Shown here piece by piece: positions 45,898-55,699 of a DNA stretch of 64,000 nt. The stretch is from positions 62,001 through 126,000 of the forward strand of contig NZ_FOFG01000006.1 of assembly GCF_900110915.1 (NCBI RefSeq), in the 5' to 3' direction. Positions within the stretch are counted from its first letter, which is position 1; each line of letters starts with the position of its first letter. This stretch comes from Faunimonas pinastri (lineage in GTDB: Bacteria; Pseudomonadota; Alphaproteobacteria; Rhizobiales; Afifellaceae). A program made the position numbers and the translations under genes. Under the pieces are notes generated by a model. That model saw only the letters and a list, made by a program, of their open reading frames with translations. It had not been told where the DNA came from and did no database searches.

Positions 45898-47235
45898 ATG
45901 GCGATCGACGAAACAGGAGGGATACGTCCCTTCGCGGTGACGCACCGGCTCGTGCTCCGGCTCGCCCTGCCGATGATGCTGGCCTATCTCTCCACACCGC
46001 TCGTGGGCATCGTCAACACGGCCGTCGTCGGGCAACTCGGCAGTGCCGCGCTGATCGGCGGGATCGCCGTTGCCGCCGTGATCTTCGACGTCATTTTCAG
46101 CGTCTTCAACTTCCTGCGCGGCGCGACGACCGGGCTGACGGCGCAGGCCTTCGGCGCGGGTGACGCGACGGAGGAGCAGGCGATCCTCTTCCGCGCGCTG
46201 GTGCTGGCCGTGATCTGCGGGCTCGTGCCCGTCATCCTGCAATGGCCGCTGGGCCGGCTTGCTTTCGGCCTGATGGACGTGCATGGCGACGTCCTTTCGG
46301 CCGCGCGAACCTACTTCACGATCCGTATCTGGGGTTCGCCGCTGACGCTCTGCAACTATGCCGTACTCGGCTGGATCCTCGGCCGCGGCCAGTCCGGCCG
46401 CGGGCTCGTGCTGCAAACGCTGCTGAACGGGATCAACATCGTCCTCAGCCTCGCGCTGGTGATCGGGCTCGGCTGGGGAGTTGCGGGTGCGGCCTGGGCC
46501 AGCCTCGCCGCCGAAGCCGCGACGCTCCTGGCAGGGCTGCTGCTGGCGTTCCGCCAGCTCGATCTCGCGCATCGTCCGGCTCTGCCGCGCGTGCTGGACG
46601 GCGAACGCCTCCGCCGGATGATGGCGGTGAACGGCGACATGATGATCCGCTCGCTCTCGCTCCTCATCGTCTATGCGTTCTTCACGCGCGCCGGCGGGCA
46701 TTTCGGCCAGACGGTGCTCGCCGCCAATGCCGTGCTGATGAACCTGTACATGCTCGGCAGCTACTATCTCGACGGTTTCGCCAACGCCGCCGAGCAGCTT
46801 TCCGGCCGCGCCGTCGGCGCGCATTACCGCCCGGCTTTCGAGCGGGTCGTGAAGCTCACCTGCCTTTGGGGCTTCGGCCTCGTGGTGCCGGTGGCAGTGC
46901 TTCTCTATGCGGCCGGGCCAGTGCTGATCGACTGGATCGCGACCGCGCCGGAGGTGCGCGAGACGGCGCGGCACTACCTTGTGTGGGCGGCTCTTGCGCC
47001 GGTGGCGGCCGTGCTGGCGTTCCTGATGGACGGGATCTTCATCGGCGCCACCTGGTCGCGCGACATGCGCAACATGATGATCCTGTCGCTCGCCGTTTTT
47101 CTGATCGCGGACGGTATCCTGACGCCGCGCTTCGGCAATCACGGCCTCTGGATCGCCTTCCTGATCTTTCTCGGCGCGCGCAGCCTCGTCTTCAACTGGC
47201 GGATGCGCGTGCTGCTGCCGCGCACCTTCGGCTGA
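45898..47235 (+). CDS. MATE family efflux transporter
   Basis: This 445-residue inner-membrane antiporter of the MATE (DinF-like) family has about twelve membrane segments. The DinF group is suggested by LALPMMLAYLSTPLVGIVNTAVVGQLGS at the start and FLRGATTGLTAQAFGAGD in the first repeat. AGGGG lies eight bases before the ATG. It would exchange Na+ or H+ for organic cations or drugs. The next gene, pyrD, is convergent with only 9 bp between. Confidence 0.93.
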   Translation: MAIDETGGIRPFAVTHRLVLRLALPMMLAYLSTPLVGIVNTAVVGQLGSAALIGGIAVAAVIFDVIFSVFNFLRGATTGLTAQAFGAGDATEEQAILFRALVLAVICGLVPVILQWPLGRLAFGLMDVHGDVLSAARTYFTIRIWGSPLTLCNYAVLGWILGRGQSGRGLVLQTLLNGINIVLSLALVIGLGWGVAGAAWASLAAEAATLLAGLLLAFRQLDLAHRPALPRVLDGERLRRMMAVNGDMMIRSLSLLIVYAFFTRAGGHFGQTVLAANAVLMNLYMLGSYYLDGFANAAEQLSGRAVGAHYRPAFERVVKLTCLWGFGLVVPVAVLLYAAGPVLIDWIATAPEVRETARHYLVWAALAPVAAVLAFLMDGIFIGATWSRDMRNMMILSLAVFLIADGILTPRFGNHGLWIAFLIFLGARSLVFNWRMRVLLPRTFG

Positions 47236-47244
47236 ACGAAGCCC

Positions 47245-48345
47245 TCAGGCCACCGTCGATATACGCGACCAGACCTCGGCCCAGTGCCCGGTGCGGCTGT
47301 CGCGGATCGCGCGAACCGAACCGGCCCTGAGGCGGTCGAGTTCGGCCACGAGCCCGTCCTTGATGCGCCCGACCAGCGACGGCCCCTGGAAGACGAGACC
47401 GGTATAAAGCTGCACGAGATCCGCGCCGGCCGCGATCTTGTCGAGCGCCGTCTGCGCGCTGTCGATGCCGCCGGCCCCGATCAGCGCCAGATCCGGCCCG
47501 GCAAGCTGGCGGACGCGCGCGAGCATGGCCGTGGAGCGCTGAAACAGCGGCCGCCCGGAAAGCCCGCCCGTCTCCTTCGCGATCGCGTCATCCGCAAGCT
47601 TCGGGCGCGCCACCGTGGTGTTGGAGACGATCAGCCCATCCACTCCGAGGCGACGGACGATCTCCACGATCTCCATCACCTGCGCATCGTGCATGTCGGG
47701 CGCGATCTTCAGGAAGACCGGAACCTTGCCGCCCTTGCGCGGGGGAGCGGCATCCCGCGCCTGAAGAACGGGGGTCAGGAGCGTATCGAGGCTGTCGGCG
47801 CTCTGCAGATCGCGCAGGCCGGGCGTGTTGGGCGACGAGATGTTGACGGTGAGATAGTCCGCGACCCCGGCAAACCGGCGGATGCCCGCGACGTAATCCG
47901 CCACGCGGTCAGCGCTCGTCTTGTTGGCGCCGATATTGACGCCGAGAACGGGGCCGCCCTGCCACTCGCGCAGGTTCGCCGCCATGGCATCGTGGCCGGC
48001 GCTGTTGAAGCCGTAGCGATTGATCACGGCTCCGTCGGCCGGCAGGCGGAAGACGCGCGGGCGCGGATTGCCGGGCTGCGGCAGCGGCGTCACCGTGCCG
48101 ACCTCCACCGCGCCGAAACCGAGGCGACCCAAGGCTGCCGGCACTTCGCCGTTCTTGTCGAAGCCGGCCGCGAGGCCGACCGGATTGGCAAAGGAAAGAC
48201 CACAGAGCGAGACGGCAAGGCGCGGATCGTCGGCCTTGGCCGAGGTGAACTGCGGCAGCTTCAGGCCGGCGATCGTCAGCCGGTGCGCCGTCTCCGGGTC
48301 CAGCGCGTGCAGCGAACGGGCGATGAAATCGGCGGGCGTCTTCAT
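47245..48345 (-). CDS. pyrD: Dihydroorotate dehydrogenase (quinone), class 2
   Basis: This is the membrane-associated flavoenzyme that oxidises dihydroorotate to orotate in pyrimidine synthesis, 366 residues. The N-terminal helices ([18 protein letters not shown]) bind quinone. [55 protein letters not shown] and the flavin-binding [30 protein letters not shown] are class 2 motifs. Its ATG overlaps the stop of the DUF952 gene by 4 bp (ATGA). Confidence 0.97.
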   Translation of the reverse strand: MKTPADFIARSLHALDPETAHRLTIAGLKLPQFTSAKADDPRLAVSLCGLSFANPVGLAAGFDKNGEVPAALGRLGFGAVEVGTVTPLPQPGNPRPRVFRLPADGAVINRYGFNSAGHDAMAANLREWQGGPVLGVNIGANKTSADRVADYVAGIRRFAGVADYLTVNISSPNTPGLRDLQSADSLDTLLTPVLQARDAAPPRKGGKVPVFLKIAPDMHDAQVMEIVEIVRRLGVDGLIVSNTTVARPKLADDAIAKETGGLSGRPLFQRSTAMLARVRQLAGPDLALIGAGGIDSAQTALDKIAAGADLVQLYTGLVFQGPSLVGRIKDGLVAELDRLRAGSVRAIRDSRTGHWAEVWSRISTVA

Positions 48346-48680
48346 GCCATGCGGTCGGGAAAGCGATGCATGCCATCGGGCCCGAGCGTCAGCGGCTCGG
48401 CCCAGAGCACCTTGTCCATCGCCAGCGGCTCATAGAGATGCGGGAAAAGCTGCCCGCCCCGCGACGGCTCCCAGCGGAGCGGCAACGCGTCGCCGTCGAT
48501 GGCGGCGAGCACCAGATCGTCCTGCCCGGCGAAGTGCTTCGCGGCCGTCTCGCGCGCCTGCTCGGCGGTGGAGAAGTGGATATAGCCGTCGGCGATGTCG
48601 ACGGGGGCGCCGGTGAAGGCGCCGGCCTGTTCCGCTTCCGCCCAGAGGAACGCGGTGGAAATCTTGTAGATCGTTGTCAT
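48342..48680 (-). CDS. DUF952 domain-containing protein
   Basis: This 112-residue protein begins [49 protein letters not shown] and ends [19 protein letters not shown], a typical DUF952 pattern. The fold resembles ADP-ribosyltransferase-like proteins, but no activity is established. The ATG at 48680 starts the conserved MTTIYKI; an ATG at 48692 is possible. It is translationally coupled to pyrD downstream. Confidence 0.88.
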   Translation of the reverse strand: MTTIYKISTAFLWAEAEQAGAFTGAPVDIADGYIHFSTAEQARETAAKHFAGQDDLVLAAIDGDALPLRWEPSRGGQLFPHLYEPLAMDKVLWAEPLTLGPDGMHRFPDRMA

Positions 48681-48765
48681 GGCAAGAGGCATCTATCGGC
48701 TCAGGAGGGGCCGGCGTCCAGCGTTACCGGCCGCCTTCGCACCGATTTCGGTGTTCTGGATCGGG

Positions 48766-49260
48766 TCACGTGCCAGTGGAGCCGAAACCGCCCGCACCGC
48801 GCTCCGTTTCGGCGGAAAACTCCTCCACCAGTGCGAAGGACGGGCGGATCACCGGCACGAACATCATCTGCGCGATCCGCTCGCCCGGCTGGATGACGAC
48901 CGGCGGCGTGCCCGGCGCGCTCCGGTTCCAGGCGCTGATCATCAGCGGACCGAGATAGTCGGCGTCGATCAGCCCCTGTCCGTTGCCGAGCACCAGCCCC
49001 TTTTTATGCCCCAGCCCCGAGCGCGGCAGGATGATGGCGGCGATGTGGGGGTCGCCGATATGGATCGAAAAACCCGCCGGAATCAGCGTCGCGGGCGCGC
49101 CCGGCTCCAGCGCCAGCTCCGCATCGAGACAGGCGTGGAGATCGACCGCCGCAGCCATTTCGCTCTGGTAGCGCGGCAGCCCCCACTCTTTCAGCCTCTC
49201 GTCGAGGAGCTTGAGTTCCACGGCGGGTCGGAGCTGGAGAGCGGAAGACGAAGACGGCAT
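48766..49260 (-). CDS. dut: dUTP diphosphatase (deoxyuridine 5'-triphosphate nucleotidohydrolase)
   Basis: This homotrimeric enzyme cleaves dUTP to dUMP, keeping uracil out of DNA. It has 164 residues. The five motifs are present: [45 protein letters not shown] and the C-terminal [11 protein letters not shown] arm. The ATG at 49260 has GAGG five bases upstream. It works with the dCTP deaminase encoded at 25.8 kb to supply dUMP. Confidence 0.97.
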   Translation of the reverse strand: MPSSSSALQLRPAVELKLLDERLKEWGLPRYQSEMAAAVDLHACLDAELALEPGAPATLIPAGFSIHIGDPHIAAIILPRSGLGHKKGLVLGNGQGLIDADYLGPLMISAWNRSAPGTPPVVIQPGERIAQMMFVPVIRPSFALVEEFSAETERGAGGFGSTGT

Positions 49261-49408
49261 CGGGACCTCGGTTCTGACGAGCCGACGTGATGACCGCCCA
49301 TGCCCCCGCTGGCAAGGACGAATTGCCCTGTCAGCTAACCTTGCGCTTTCGTCGGACAGGCTTAGTTCTCCGCAGCTTAACGGATCAAGAACCACAGCCG
49401 GGGGAAAC

Positions 49409-50395
49409 ATGCATCTTCGTCAATTCGGGCGTACGCCCTGGACCGTTTCGGAAATCGGCTTTGGCGCCTGGGCCATCGGCGGCAGCTGGGGCGACGTGGA
49501 ACAGGACCAGGCGGAACGCGCCCTGCATGCCGCGCTCGACGCGGGCATGACCTTTATCGACACCGCCGACGTCTATGGCGACGGGCGCTCGGAGACGATC
49601 ATCGCCAAGGTGCTGAAGGAACGGCGTGGCGACCGCCCGGTGGTCGCCACCAAGGCGGGGCGCCGTCTCGATCCGCATGTGGCTGAAGGCTACAACGCGG
49701 AGAACCTCACCGCCTTTGTCGAGCGCAGCCTGCGCAACCTGCAGGTGGACGCGCTGGATCTCGTGCAGCTTCATTGCCCGCCGACGGAAGTCTACTACCG
49801 CCCGGAGGTGTTCGAGGCGCTGGACCGGATGGTGGAAGCCGGCAAGCTGCGCTTCTACGGCGTCAGCGTGGAAAAGGCCGAGGAAGCGCTGAAGGCCATC
49901 GAATATCCCAATGTCGCCAGCGTGCAGATCATCTACAATATCTTCCGCCAGCGTCCGGCCGAGCTGTTCTTCCGCGAAGCCAAGGCGCGCGACATCGCGG
50001 TGATCGTCCGCGTGCCGCTGGCCAGCGGCCTGCTCACGGGCAAGATGAAGCGCGACACGCAGTTCGCCGCCGACGATCATCGCAACTTCAACCGGCAGGG
50101 CGAAGCCTTCGATGTCGGCGAGACCTTTGCGGGCGTTCCCTACGAACAGGGGCTGGGCACCGTGGATGCGCTCCGCGCGCTGGTGCCGGAAGGCATGACC
50201 ATGGCGCAGTTCGCGCTCAAATGGATCCTGGCCAACGATGCGGTCACCGTCGCCATTCCCGGCGCGAAATCCCCGGAGCAGGCCGAAGCCAACGCCGCCG
50301 CCTCCGACATGCCGCCGCTCGACGGCACGACGCTTCGCGCCATCGGCGACCTCTACGAACAAGACATCAAGCGTTTCGTCCATCACCGCTGGTAG
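49409..50395 (+). CDS. Aldo/keto reductase
   Basis: This 328-residue NADPH-dependent oxidoreductase has the full AKR tetrad: Asp and Tyr in [14 protein letters not shown], Lys in VVATKAGRR, and His in [14 protein letters not shown]-like [21 protein letters not shown] begins it and [18 protein letters not shown] binds the cofactor phosphate. A GGGGGA site precedes the ATG at 49409. Unlike the other AKR in the window, no catalytic residue is altered. Substrate unknown. Confidence 0.92.
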   Translation: MHLRQFGRTPWTVSEIGFGAWAIGGSWGDVEQDQAERALHAALDAGMTFIDTADVYGDGRSETIIAKVLKERRGDRPVVATKAGRRLDPHVAEGYNAENLTAFVERSLRNLQVDALDLVQLHCPPTEVYYRPEVFEALDRMVEAGKLRFYGVSVEKAEEALKAIEYPNVASVQIIYNIFRQRPAELFFREAKARDIAVIVRVPLASGLLTGKMKRDTQFAADDHRNFNRQGEAFDVGETFAGVPYEQGLGTVDALRALVPEGMTMAQFALKWILANDAVTVAIPGAKSPEQAEANAAASDMPPLDGTTLRAIGDLYEQDIKRFVHHRW

Positions 50396-50468
50396 GCGGC
50401 GACCGGCAGCCGATTATTCGATTGCTTGTTCCCGTTCCGTTCTTTAGTCTTCGACTATGGGGGGCGGA

Positions 50469-51380
50469 ATGGCGGATGCAGTCGATAAAGGACCGGGGCG
50501 CGGGAGAGGAACGGGGATCGCCGTGGTCACGGTGGCGACCGTGCTCTGGAGCACGGCGGGGCTTTTCGTCCGCGCGCTCGATCTCGATGTCTGGACGACA
50601 CTCGGCTGGCGCTCGGTCTTCGCCGCCATCGCGTTGTTCATCACCGATCTCGTGCGGCGGCGGAAGCGCGTGGAGGGCGCCACGCGGAAACCCGCCTGGC
50701 TGATGCCGCTCGCCATGGCGCTCTCCGGCCTGTCGATGTTCGGCTACGTCGCCTCGCTGAAGCTGACGACGGTCGCGAACGTGCTGACGATCTATGCGAC
50801 GATCCCGTTCGTCGCGGCAGGCGTGGCGTTTCTCTGGACGGGCGAGCGCGCAGAACGGCGGATCGTGATCGCCAGCGGCGTCGCTTTGGCTGGCGTCGCC
50901 GTCATGGCCTGGGCCGCCGCCAGTCCGCGCGATCTCGCCGGCAATGCGCTGGCGTTCCTGATGACCGTCACCTTCGCCATGCTTCTGGTGATGGCGCGGC
51001 GGTATCCCGACCTCCGGCTGGCCGCGATCAATGCCGGCGGCGCGGCGCTTTGCGCGGCGGTCTGCTTTCCGCTGATGCCACAGACCCTGCCGAGCCCGCT
51101 CGAACTTGCGATCCTCGCGGCCTTCGGCCTCACCACCACCGCCCTCGCCTACGTCCTCTTCCTGCTGGGCGCGCGCTACATCCCGGCGCCCGAGGCTGGC
51201 CTGATCGGGCTTCTCGACGTGGTGCTGGGGCCGCTCTGGGTGTGGCTCGCCTTTTCCGAAAACCCCGGCCGGCCCGCACTGGTCGGCGGTGTCATCGTGA
51301 TCGCCGCCGTACTCTGGTATCTCTCGGCCGGGCTTCGTCAGATGCGAAACCGCAGGGCTCCAGGCCAGCCGGCGCTTTGA
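50469..51380 (+). CDS. EamA/DMT superfamily exporter
   Basis: This 303-residue membrane protein has ten predicted helices in two EamA repeats. GIAVVTVATVLWSTAGLFVRAL opens the first repeat, and ALAYVLFLLGARYIPAPEAGLIGLLDVVLGPLWVWLAFSE lies in the second. The ATG at 50469 follows a GGGGGCGG site; an ATG at 50457 in the same frame is possible. It would export amino acids or other metabolites. It converges with the DUF924 gene, the two stops being directly adjacent. Confidence 0.9.
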   Translation: MADAVDKGPGRGRGTGIAVVTVATVLWSTAGLFVRALDLDVWTTLGWRSVFAAIALFITDLVRRRKRVEGATRKPAWLMPLAMALSGLSMFGYVASLKLTTVANVLTIYATIPFVAAGVAFLWTGERAERRIVIASGVALAGVAVMAWAAASPRDLAGNALAFLMTVTFAMLLVMARRYPDLRLAAINAGGAALCAAVCFPLMPQTLPSPLELAILAAFGLTTTALAYVLFLLGARYIPAPEAGLIGLLDVVLGPLWVWLAFSENPGRPALVGGVIVIAAVLWYLSAGLRQMRNRRAPGQPAL

Positions 51381-51935
51381 TCAGCCGGCGAAACCGCCCT
51401 CGTCGAGAAAGCGTTGCTCCTCGGGCGTCGTGAAGCGGCCGAGCAGGCGGTTGCGATGAGGAAAGCGGCCGAAGATTTCGATCAGCCGCGCATGCTCGCG
51501 GGCGTAGTCCCAGATCCGTTGATCGCCCACTTCCTCGAAGAGCGCGCCGAAGAGGCGAAGCGAGCGGAGCTGGTCGCGCGCGTCTTCCGAATGCTCGAAG
51601 GGAAGATAGACGAAGACCCGGAGCGCGGCGGGAACCTCCCGGTCAAGGCCGAGATCGACCATGCCCCGGGCCAACGTGCGGGCTAGCGGATCGGTCGCGA
51701 AGGCATGCGCCGTGCCGCGATAGATGTTGCGCGGCACCTGGTCGAGCAGCAGCAGGAGCGCCAGCCCTTCTTCCGCTGGGCCCTGCCATTCGGTGAGGTC
51801 AGCCGCGGCGGCCATCCGATGCGACGCTTCGAAGCGCTCCCGGAGCGTTGCGTCGAAAAGATCGTCTTTGGCAAACCAGCGCTCCGCGCCCGCCTCGTTC
51901 CAGAAGGCGACGATCTCCGACAGGGAGGCTGTCAT
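51381..51935 (-). CDS. DUF924 family protein
   Basis: This 184-residue all-helical protein has the DUF924 pattern: IVAFWNEAGAERWFAKDDLFDATLRERFEA, LALLLLLDQVPRNIYRGTAHAFATD, VYLPFEHSED, and the C-terminal FGRFPHRNRLLGR. The TPR-like fold has no established activity. Its ATG overlaps the stop of coaBC by 4 bp (ATGA), so it is co-translated with coaBC. Confidence 0.92.
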   Translation of the reverse strand: MTASLSEIVAFWNEAGAERWFAKDDLFDATLRERFEASHRMAAAADLTEWQGPAEEGLALLLLLDQVPRNIYRGTAHAFATDPLARTLARGMVDLGLDREVPAALRVFVYLPFEHSEDARDQLRSLRLFGALFEEVGDQRIWDYAREHARLIEIFGRFPHRNRLLGRFTTPEEQRFLDEGGFAG

Positions 51936-53209
51936 TGCGCGCCGCTATCCTCGGCCGTTCCGCCCCCAAGGCTCCCCGAAAAGCTCCCGGCGATCCGCTG
52001 CACCAGCCGCGCCGCCACCTCGTCCTTGCTCATTTCCGGCCAGTCCTCGACGCCGGCGGCGCTGACCAGATGCACGCGGTTGCGATCGCCGCCCATGATG
52101 CCGGTGCCGGGCGAGACGTCGTTGGCGACGATCCAGTCGCAGCCCTTTCGGGCGAGCTTCGCGGCGGCGTTGGAGAGGAGATTCTGCGTTTCAGCGGCAA
52201 AGCCGACGACCAGCGACGGTCGCTTCGGATGGCGCGAGACGGTGGCGAGAATGTCGGGATTTTCGACCAGATGCAGCGGCGCGGGCTCGCTGCCCGGCGC
52301 CTTCTTGATCTTCTCCGCCCCTTCCGCCGCGACGCGCCAGTCGGCGACCGCAGCGGCCATGACGGCGAGGTCGGCCGGCAGCGCGGCTTCCACGGCCGCG
52401 AGCATCTCGCGCGCCGTCTCCACCGGCACGACGGTGACACCCGCTGGCGGGGCGATCGTGACGGGGCCGCTCACCAGCGTGACCTCCGCGCCGGCTCGGG
52501 CGAGCGCCGCCGCGATGGCGTGCCCCTGCTTGCCGGAGGAGCGGTTGGCGATGTAGCGCACGGGGTCGATCGGCTCATGCGTCGGCCCCGACGTGACGAT
52601 TGCGCGCCTGCCTGCCAACGGTCCCGTGAGCGGACCGCTCGGCCCGAGAAGCGCCTCGATCCCGGCGAGGATCGACATCGGCTCGGCGAGGCGCCCGACG
52701 CCCGCTTCGTTCCGCTCCGCCATCTCTCCGGCTTCCGGACCGATGAAATGGACGCCGTCGGCACGAAGCCGCTCGACATTGCGTGCAGTCGCCGGGTTCG
52801 CCCACATGAAGGGGTTCATGGCCGGCGCGACGAGAACCGGTTTGTCCGTGGCGAGCAGCACGGCGGAAGCGAGGTCGTCGGCCAGACCGTTCGCCATCTT
52901 CGCCAGGAGATTGGCCGTCGCCGGTGCGACGACCACAAGATCCGCCTCGCGGGACAGCCGGATGTGGCCGATTTCGTTTTCCCGGTCGAGGTCGAAGAGG
53001 TCGGAGTGCACGCTCTCATTGGAGAGGGCGGAGACGGCGAGCGGCGTGACGAACTCCTTCGCCGCCGCCGTCATCACCGGCCGCACGGAGGCCCCGCGCT
53101 CGCGGAGGCGGCGGATCAGATCCAGCACCTTGTAGGCGGCGATACCCCCGCCGATCACCAGCAGGAGGCGCTTGCCGGCAAGCGTTTGAAGCGGTGCGGG
53201 CTTCACCAT
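51932..53209 (-). CDS. coaBC: Bifunctional phosphopantothenoylcysteine decarboxylase / phosphopantothenate--cysteine ligase
   Basis: This two-domain enzyme makes 4'-phosphopantetheine for coenzyme A. The CoaC flavoprotein domain (residues 1-190) has the catalytic His in VHSDLFDLDRENEIGHIRLSREADL and PAMNPFMWANPAT. The CoaB domain (195-400) has TSGPTHEPIDPVRYIANRSSGKQGHAIA, AVADWR and FAAETQN. From the ATG at 53209 it has 425 residues; a TTG at 53227 in the same frame has no support. It lies near ubiB, ubiE, mutM and dut as in relatives. Confidence 0.96.
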   Translation of the reverse strand: MVKPAPLQTLAGKRLLLVIGGGIAAYKVLDLIRRLRERGASVRPVMTAAAKEFVTPLAVSALSNESVHSDLFDLDRENEIGHIRLSREADLVVVAPATANLLAKMANGLADDLASAVLLATDKPVLVAPAMNPFMWANPATARNVERLRADGVHFIGPEAGEMAERNEAGVGRLAEPMSILAGIEALLGPSGPLTGPLAGRRAIVTSGPTHEPIDPVRYIANRSSGKQGHAIAAALARAGAEVTLVSGPVTIAPPAGVTVVPVETAREMLAAVEAALPADLAVMAAAVADWRVAAEGAEKIKKAPGSEPAPLHLVENPDILATVSRHPKRPSLVVGFAAETQNLLSNAAAKLARKGCDWIVANDVSPGTGIMGGDRNRVHLVSAAGVEDWPEMSKDEVAARLVQRIAGSFSGSLGGGTAEDSGAQ

Positions 53210-53230
53210 CAGCAGCTCACGGCGCAAGGG

Positions 53231-53274
53231 GCGTGCGAGAAGCGGGGCGCGTGCGAGAAGCGGGGCGCGTGCGA
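53231..53274 (+). repeat. 18-bp tandem repeat, 2.5 copies
   Basis: GCGTGCGAGAAGCGGGGC occurs twice in a row (53231-53248, 53249-53266), followed by a partial third copy (GCGTGCGA). It lies between the divergent coaBC and oxygenase genes, in the promoter region. There is no sign of a CRISPR. Confidence 0.8.
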
Positions 53275-53404
53275 AAATCTGGCGCTTGAAGCGGCAATGG
53301 CGTATCGGATCGACACGGAAACCCTCTTTGTGTCACATTCGCACCGCAAAGAGCGGCTTATCGATCAAACCGAGGTCGAGCCTCGCTTTCGGAAGGTTCT
53401 TTCT

Positions 53405-54040
53405 ATGCCGACTGATCAGTTGCCGATCAACATCGACGCCGTCCGCCAAGCGCCGATCATGTCCGATCCCTACACCTATGTCACGGGCTACGGGATCCTC
53501 AACGAGGGCGCTGCGGACGAACTGCGCCGCGATTTCCCCAACATCACCAAGCCGGGCTTCCTCACGGTCGACGAAGTCGAGCTCAAGGGTTCGTTCAAGA
53601 AGCTGATCGACCAGCTGGAAAGCAAGGAATTCGCCGACGCGCTTTCCGAGAAGCTCGGGCTGAACCTCGACGCGCATCCGCGCCTCACGACGATCCGCAA
53701 GATCTCGCAGGGCAAGGACGGCCGCATCCACACCGACAGCGAAGCCAAGCTGGCGACCTTCCTCGTCTATCTGAACGACGCCTGGGAGGACAGCTCCGAA
53801 GGTCGCCTTCGCGTGCTTCGCGGCTCGGAAGACTTCGACGACATGGTCGCCGAGATCCCGCCGACGGTCGGGCACTTCTTCGGTTTCCGCCGCGCGGACA
53901 ATTCCTGGCACGGCCACAAGCCCTTCGCCGGCGAGCGCAAGGTGGTGCAGATCACCTGGGTGCAGGACGAAAGCGAGCTAGAGCGAAAGAAGAACCGCAA
54001 TTCCATGGCGCAGAAGCTCAAGGGCATCTTCGGCCGCTAA
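53405..54040 (+). CDS. 2OG-Fe(II) oxygenase family protein
   Basis: This 211-residue protein has a jelly-roll oxygenase fold. The iron ligands are the His and Asp in GRIHTDSEAK and a distal His in SWHGHKPF, and the Arg in GERKVVQITW would bind 2-oxoglutarate. It resembles the PF13640-type enzymes that hydroxylate small molecules or proteins. GGAAGG lies nine bases before the ATG. The frame is open far upstream, but that part lies over coaBC on the other strand. Substrate unknown. Confidence 0.85.
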   Translation: MPTDQLPINIDAVRQAPIMSDPYTYVTGYGILNEGAADELRRDFPNITKPGFLTVDEVELKGSFKKLIDQLESKEFADALSEKLGLNLDAHPRLTTIRKISQGKDGRIHTDSEAKLATFLVYLNDAWEDSSEGRLRVLRGSEDFDDMVAEIPPTVGHFFGFRRADNSWHGHKPFAGERKVVQITWVQDESELERKKNRNSMAQKLKGIFGR

Positions 54041-54081
54041 GCGCGCCGCCTTTGCCTGGCCGCCACCGATCGACGGATCGA

Positions 54082-54109
54082 ATGCCCCGGCAGCCGCCGG
54101 GGCATTTTC
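54082..54109. terminator. Bidirectional terminator between the oxygenase and ubiB genes
   Basis: A perfect 11-bp stem (AATGCCCCGGC / GCCGGGGCATT, loop AGCC) with flanking T and A runs ends both convergent transcripts; it touches the ubiB stop codon. Confidence 0.88.
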
Positions 54110-55694
54110 ATTTGAAGAAGCCGAAGAGCCCCGCGACGCCGGCCCCGGCCGCAACGGCCGCCATGACCCAGAGCGCCACCAGCGCCCAGCGAATGTGCCG
54201 CGCCACCTCGCGGCCGATTTCCGACACCGTGCCCTGGTCGAGCCGCACGCCGCGCTGCGCCACCCGCTCAAGTTCTTCCGTATAGGTATCGAGCCGCTCC
54301 AGCACATAGGGCAGCTCGATCGCGAACTGCGTCAGCGCCTTCATGCCGTCCATGAAGCGTTCGACATGGCCCTGAACACCGAGATTTCGCTCGATCCATT
54401 CGCGCACCACCGGATCGGCCGTCGTCCACATGTCGAAATCGGGATCGAGCCGGCGCGCGACGCCCTCCACGACCACCATGGTCTTCTGCAGGAGGATCAG
54501 TTCCGGCCGGGTCTGCATGTCGAAGATCTCGGTGACCTCGAACAGCAGGCCCAGGAGCTTCGCCATGGAAATGTCGGCGGCGCGCTGGCCGTGGATCGGC
54601 TCCCCAATGGCGCGGAGCGCCTGCGCGAAATCCTCCGCCGAGTGGATCGACGGCACGTAGCCCGCCTCAATATGCACCTCGGCGATGCGCATGTAGTCGC
54701 GCCGGATGAAGCCGTAGAGGATCTCCGCCAGGAAGCGGCGCTCCTTCTTGCCGATGCGTCCGACGATGCCGAGATCGACCGCGACGAGCCGGCCTTCCGT
54801 GTCGACGAAAAGGTTCCCCTCATGCATGTCGCCGTGGAAGAAGCCGTCGCGCAGCGCATGGCGCAGGAAAGACTGCACGACGATGCGGGCCAGCCGCTTT
54901 GGGTCGTGCCCGGCCGCGACGATCGCCTCGCGGTTCCGCATCTTCGTGCCCTGCACCCAGTCGGTGACGAGCACGTCGCGTCCCGTCATCGACCAGTCGA
55001 CCGGCGGCACCGCGAAATCCGTCTCGCCGGAAACGTTCTCCGCCATTTCCGAATTGGCGGCGGCTTCCAGCCGGAGGTCCATCTCCAGGACGACGGAGCG
55101 TTCCAGCGTCTCCACCACGGCGATGGGCTTCAGGCGCCGGGCCTGCGGGGCATTTTTCTCGATGAAGCGGGCGGCGGAATAAAAGGTTTCCAGGTCGCGC
55201 GAAAGGCGCTGCCGCACATCGGGACGGAGCACCTTGACCGCCACCGTGTCCACCTGCCCGTCGCGCATCACAGTCGCCTGATGCACCTGCGCGATCGAGG
55301 CGGCGGCGAGCGGCTCGGAGAAGGTGAGGAACAGCTCCTCGACGGTGCGGCCGAGATTGGCGGCGATGATCGTCTTCGCCGTCTCCGTCGGGAACGGCGG
55401 CATCTCGTCCTTGAGGCCGGACAGCGTCTCCGCCATTTCCGCGCCGACGATGTCCGGCCGGGTCGCCAGGAACTGGCCGAGCTTCACATAGGAGGGGCCG
55501 AGCCGGTTCAGCGCCGTCGACATGCGCCGGCCGCGCTCGGAATCGTCCAGGCCGCGCGGCTCGAAGGCGCGCGCGATCCGCACGGCGGTGGCCGCCCGGG
55601 GCGGCACGCCGTCGAGATCGATGAAACTGAACCCGCCGGCGCGGGCGACGGCCCAGCCGGCGCGGGCCAGGCGATAGGCGTTGACGATGCCCAA
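54108..55694 (-). CDS. ubiB: Ubiquinone biosynthesis regulatory protein kinase-like UbiB
   Basis: This 528-residue atypical kinase or ATPase of the ABC1/ADCK family supports ubiquinone synthesis. The family-specific KxGQ motif is YVKLGQFLATRPD (about 71-82), the Ala-rich nucleotide loop is EPLAAASIAQVHQA, and the catalytic HGDMHEGNLFV and VDLGIVGRIGK (DFG-like) segments are intact. Two membrane helices at the C-terminus end in GAGVAGLFGFFK. It starts six bases after the ubiE stop on the same strand. Confidence 0.96.
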   Translation of the reverse strand: MGIVNAYRLARAGWAVARAGGFSFIDLDGVPPRAATAVRIARAFEPRGLDDSERGRRMSTALNRLGPSYVKLGQFLATRPDIVGAEMAETLSGLKDEMPPFPTETAKTIIAANLGRTVEELFLTFSEPLAAASIAQVHQATVMRDGQVDTVAVKVLRPDVRQRLSRDLETFYSAARFIEKNAPQARRLKPIAVVETLERSVVLEMDLRLEAAANSEMAENVSGETDFAVPPVDWSMTGRDVLVTDWVQGTKMRNREAIVAAGHDPKRLARIVVQSFLRHALRDGFFHGDMHEGNLFVDTEGRLVAVDLGIVGRIGKKERRFLAEILYGFIRRDYMRIAEVHIEAGYVPSIHSAEDFAQALRAIGEPIHGQRAADISMAKLLGLLFEVTEIFDMQTRPELILLQKTMVVVEGVARRLDPDFDMWTTADPVVREWIERNLGVQGHVERFMDGMKALTQFAIELPYVLERLDTYTEELERVAQRGVRLDQGTVSEIGREVARHIRWALVALWVMAAVAAGAGVAGLFGFFK

Positions 55695-55699
55695 GGCTT

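Noticed and set aside
53231-53274. CRISPR array
   Set aside because: The units are head-to-tail with no spacers, only 2.5 copies, and no cas genes are near.
51848-53404. A long N-terminal extension of the 2OG-Fe(II) oxygenase
   Set aside because: It lies over coaBC and DUF924 on the other strand; the SD site and the family start point to 53405.
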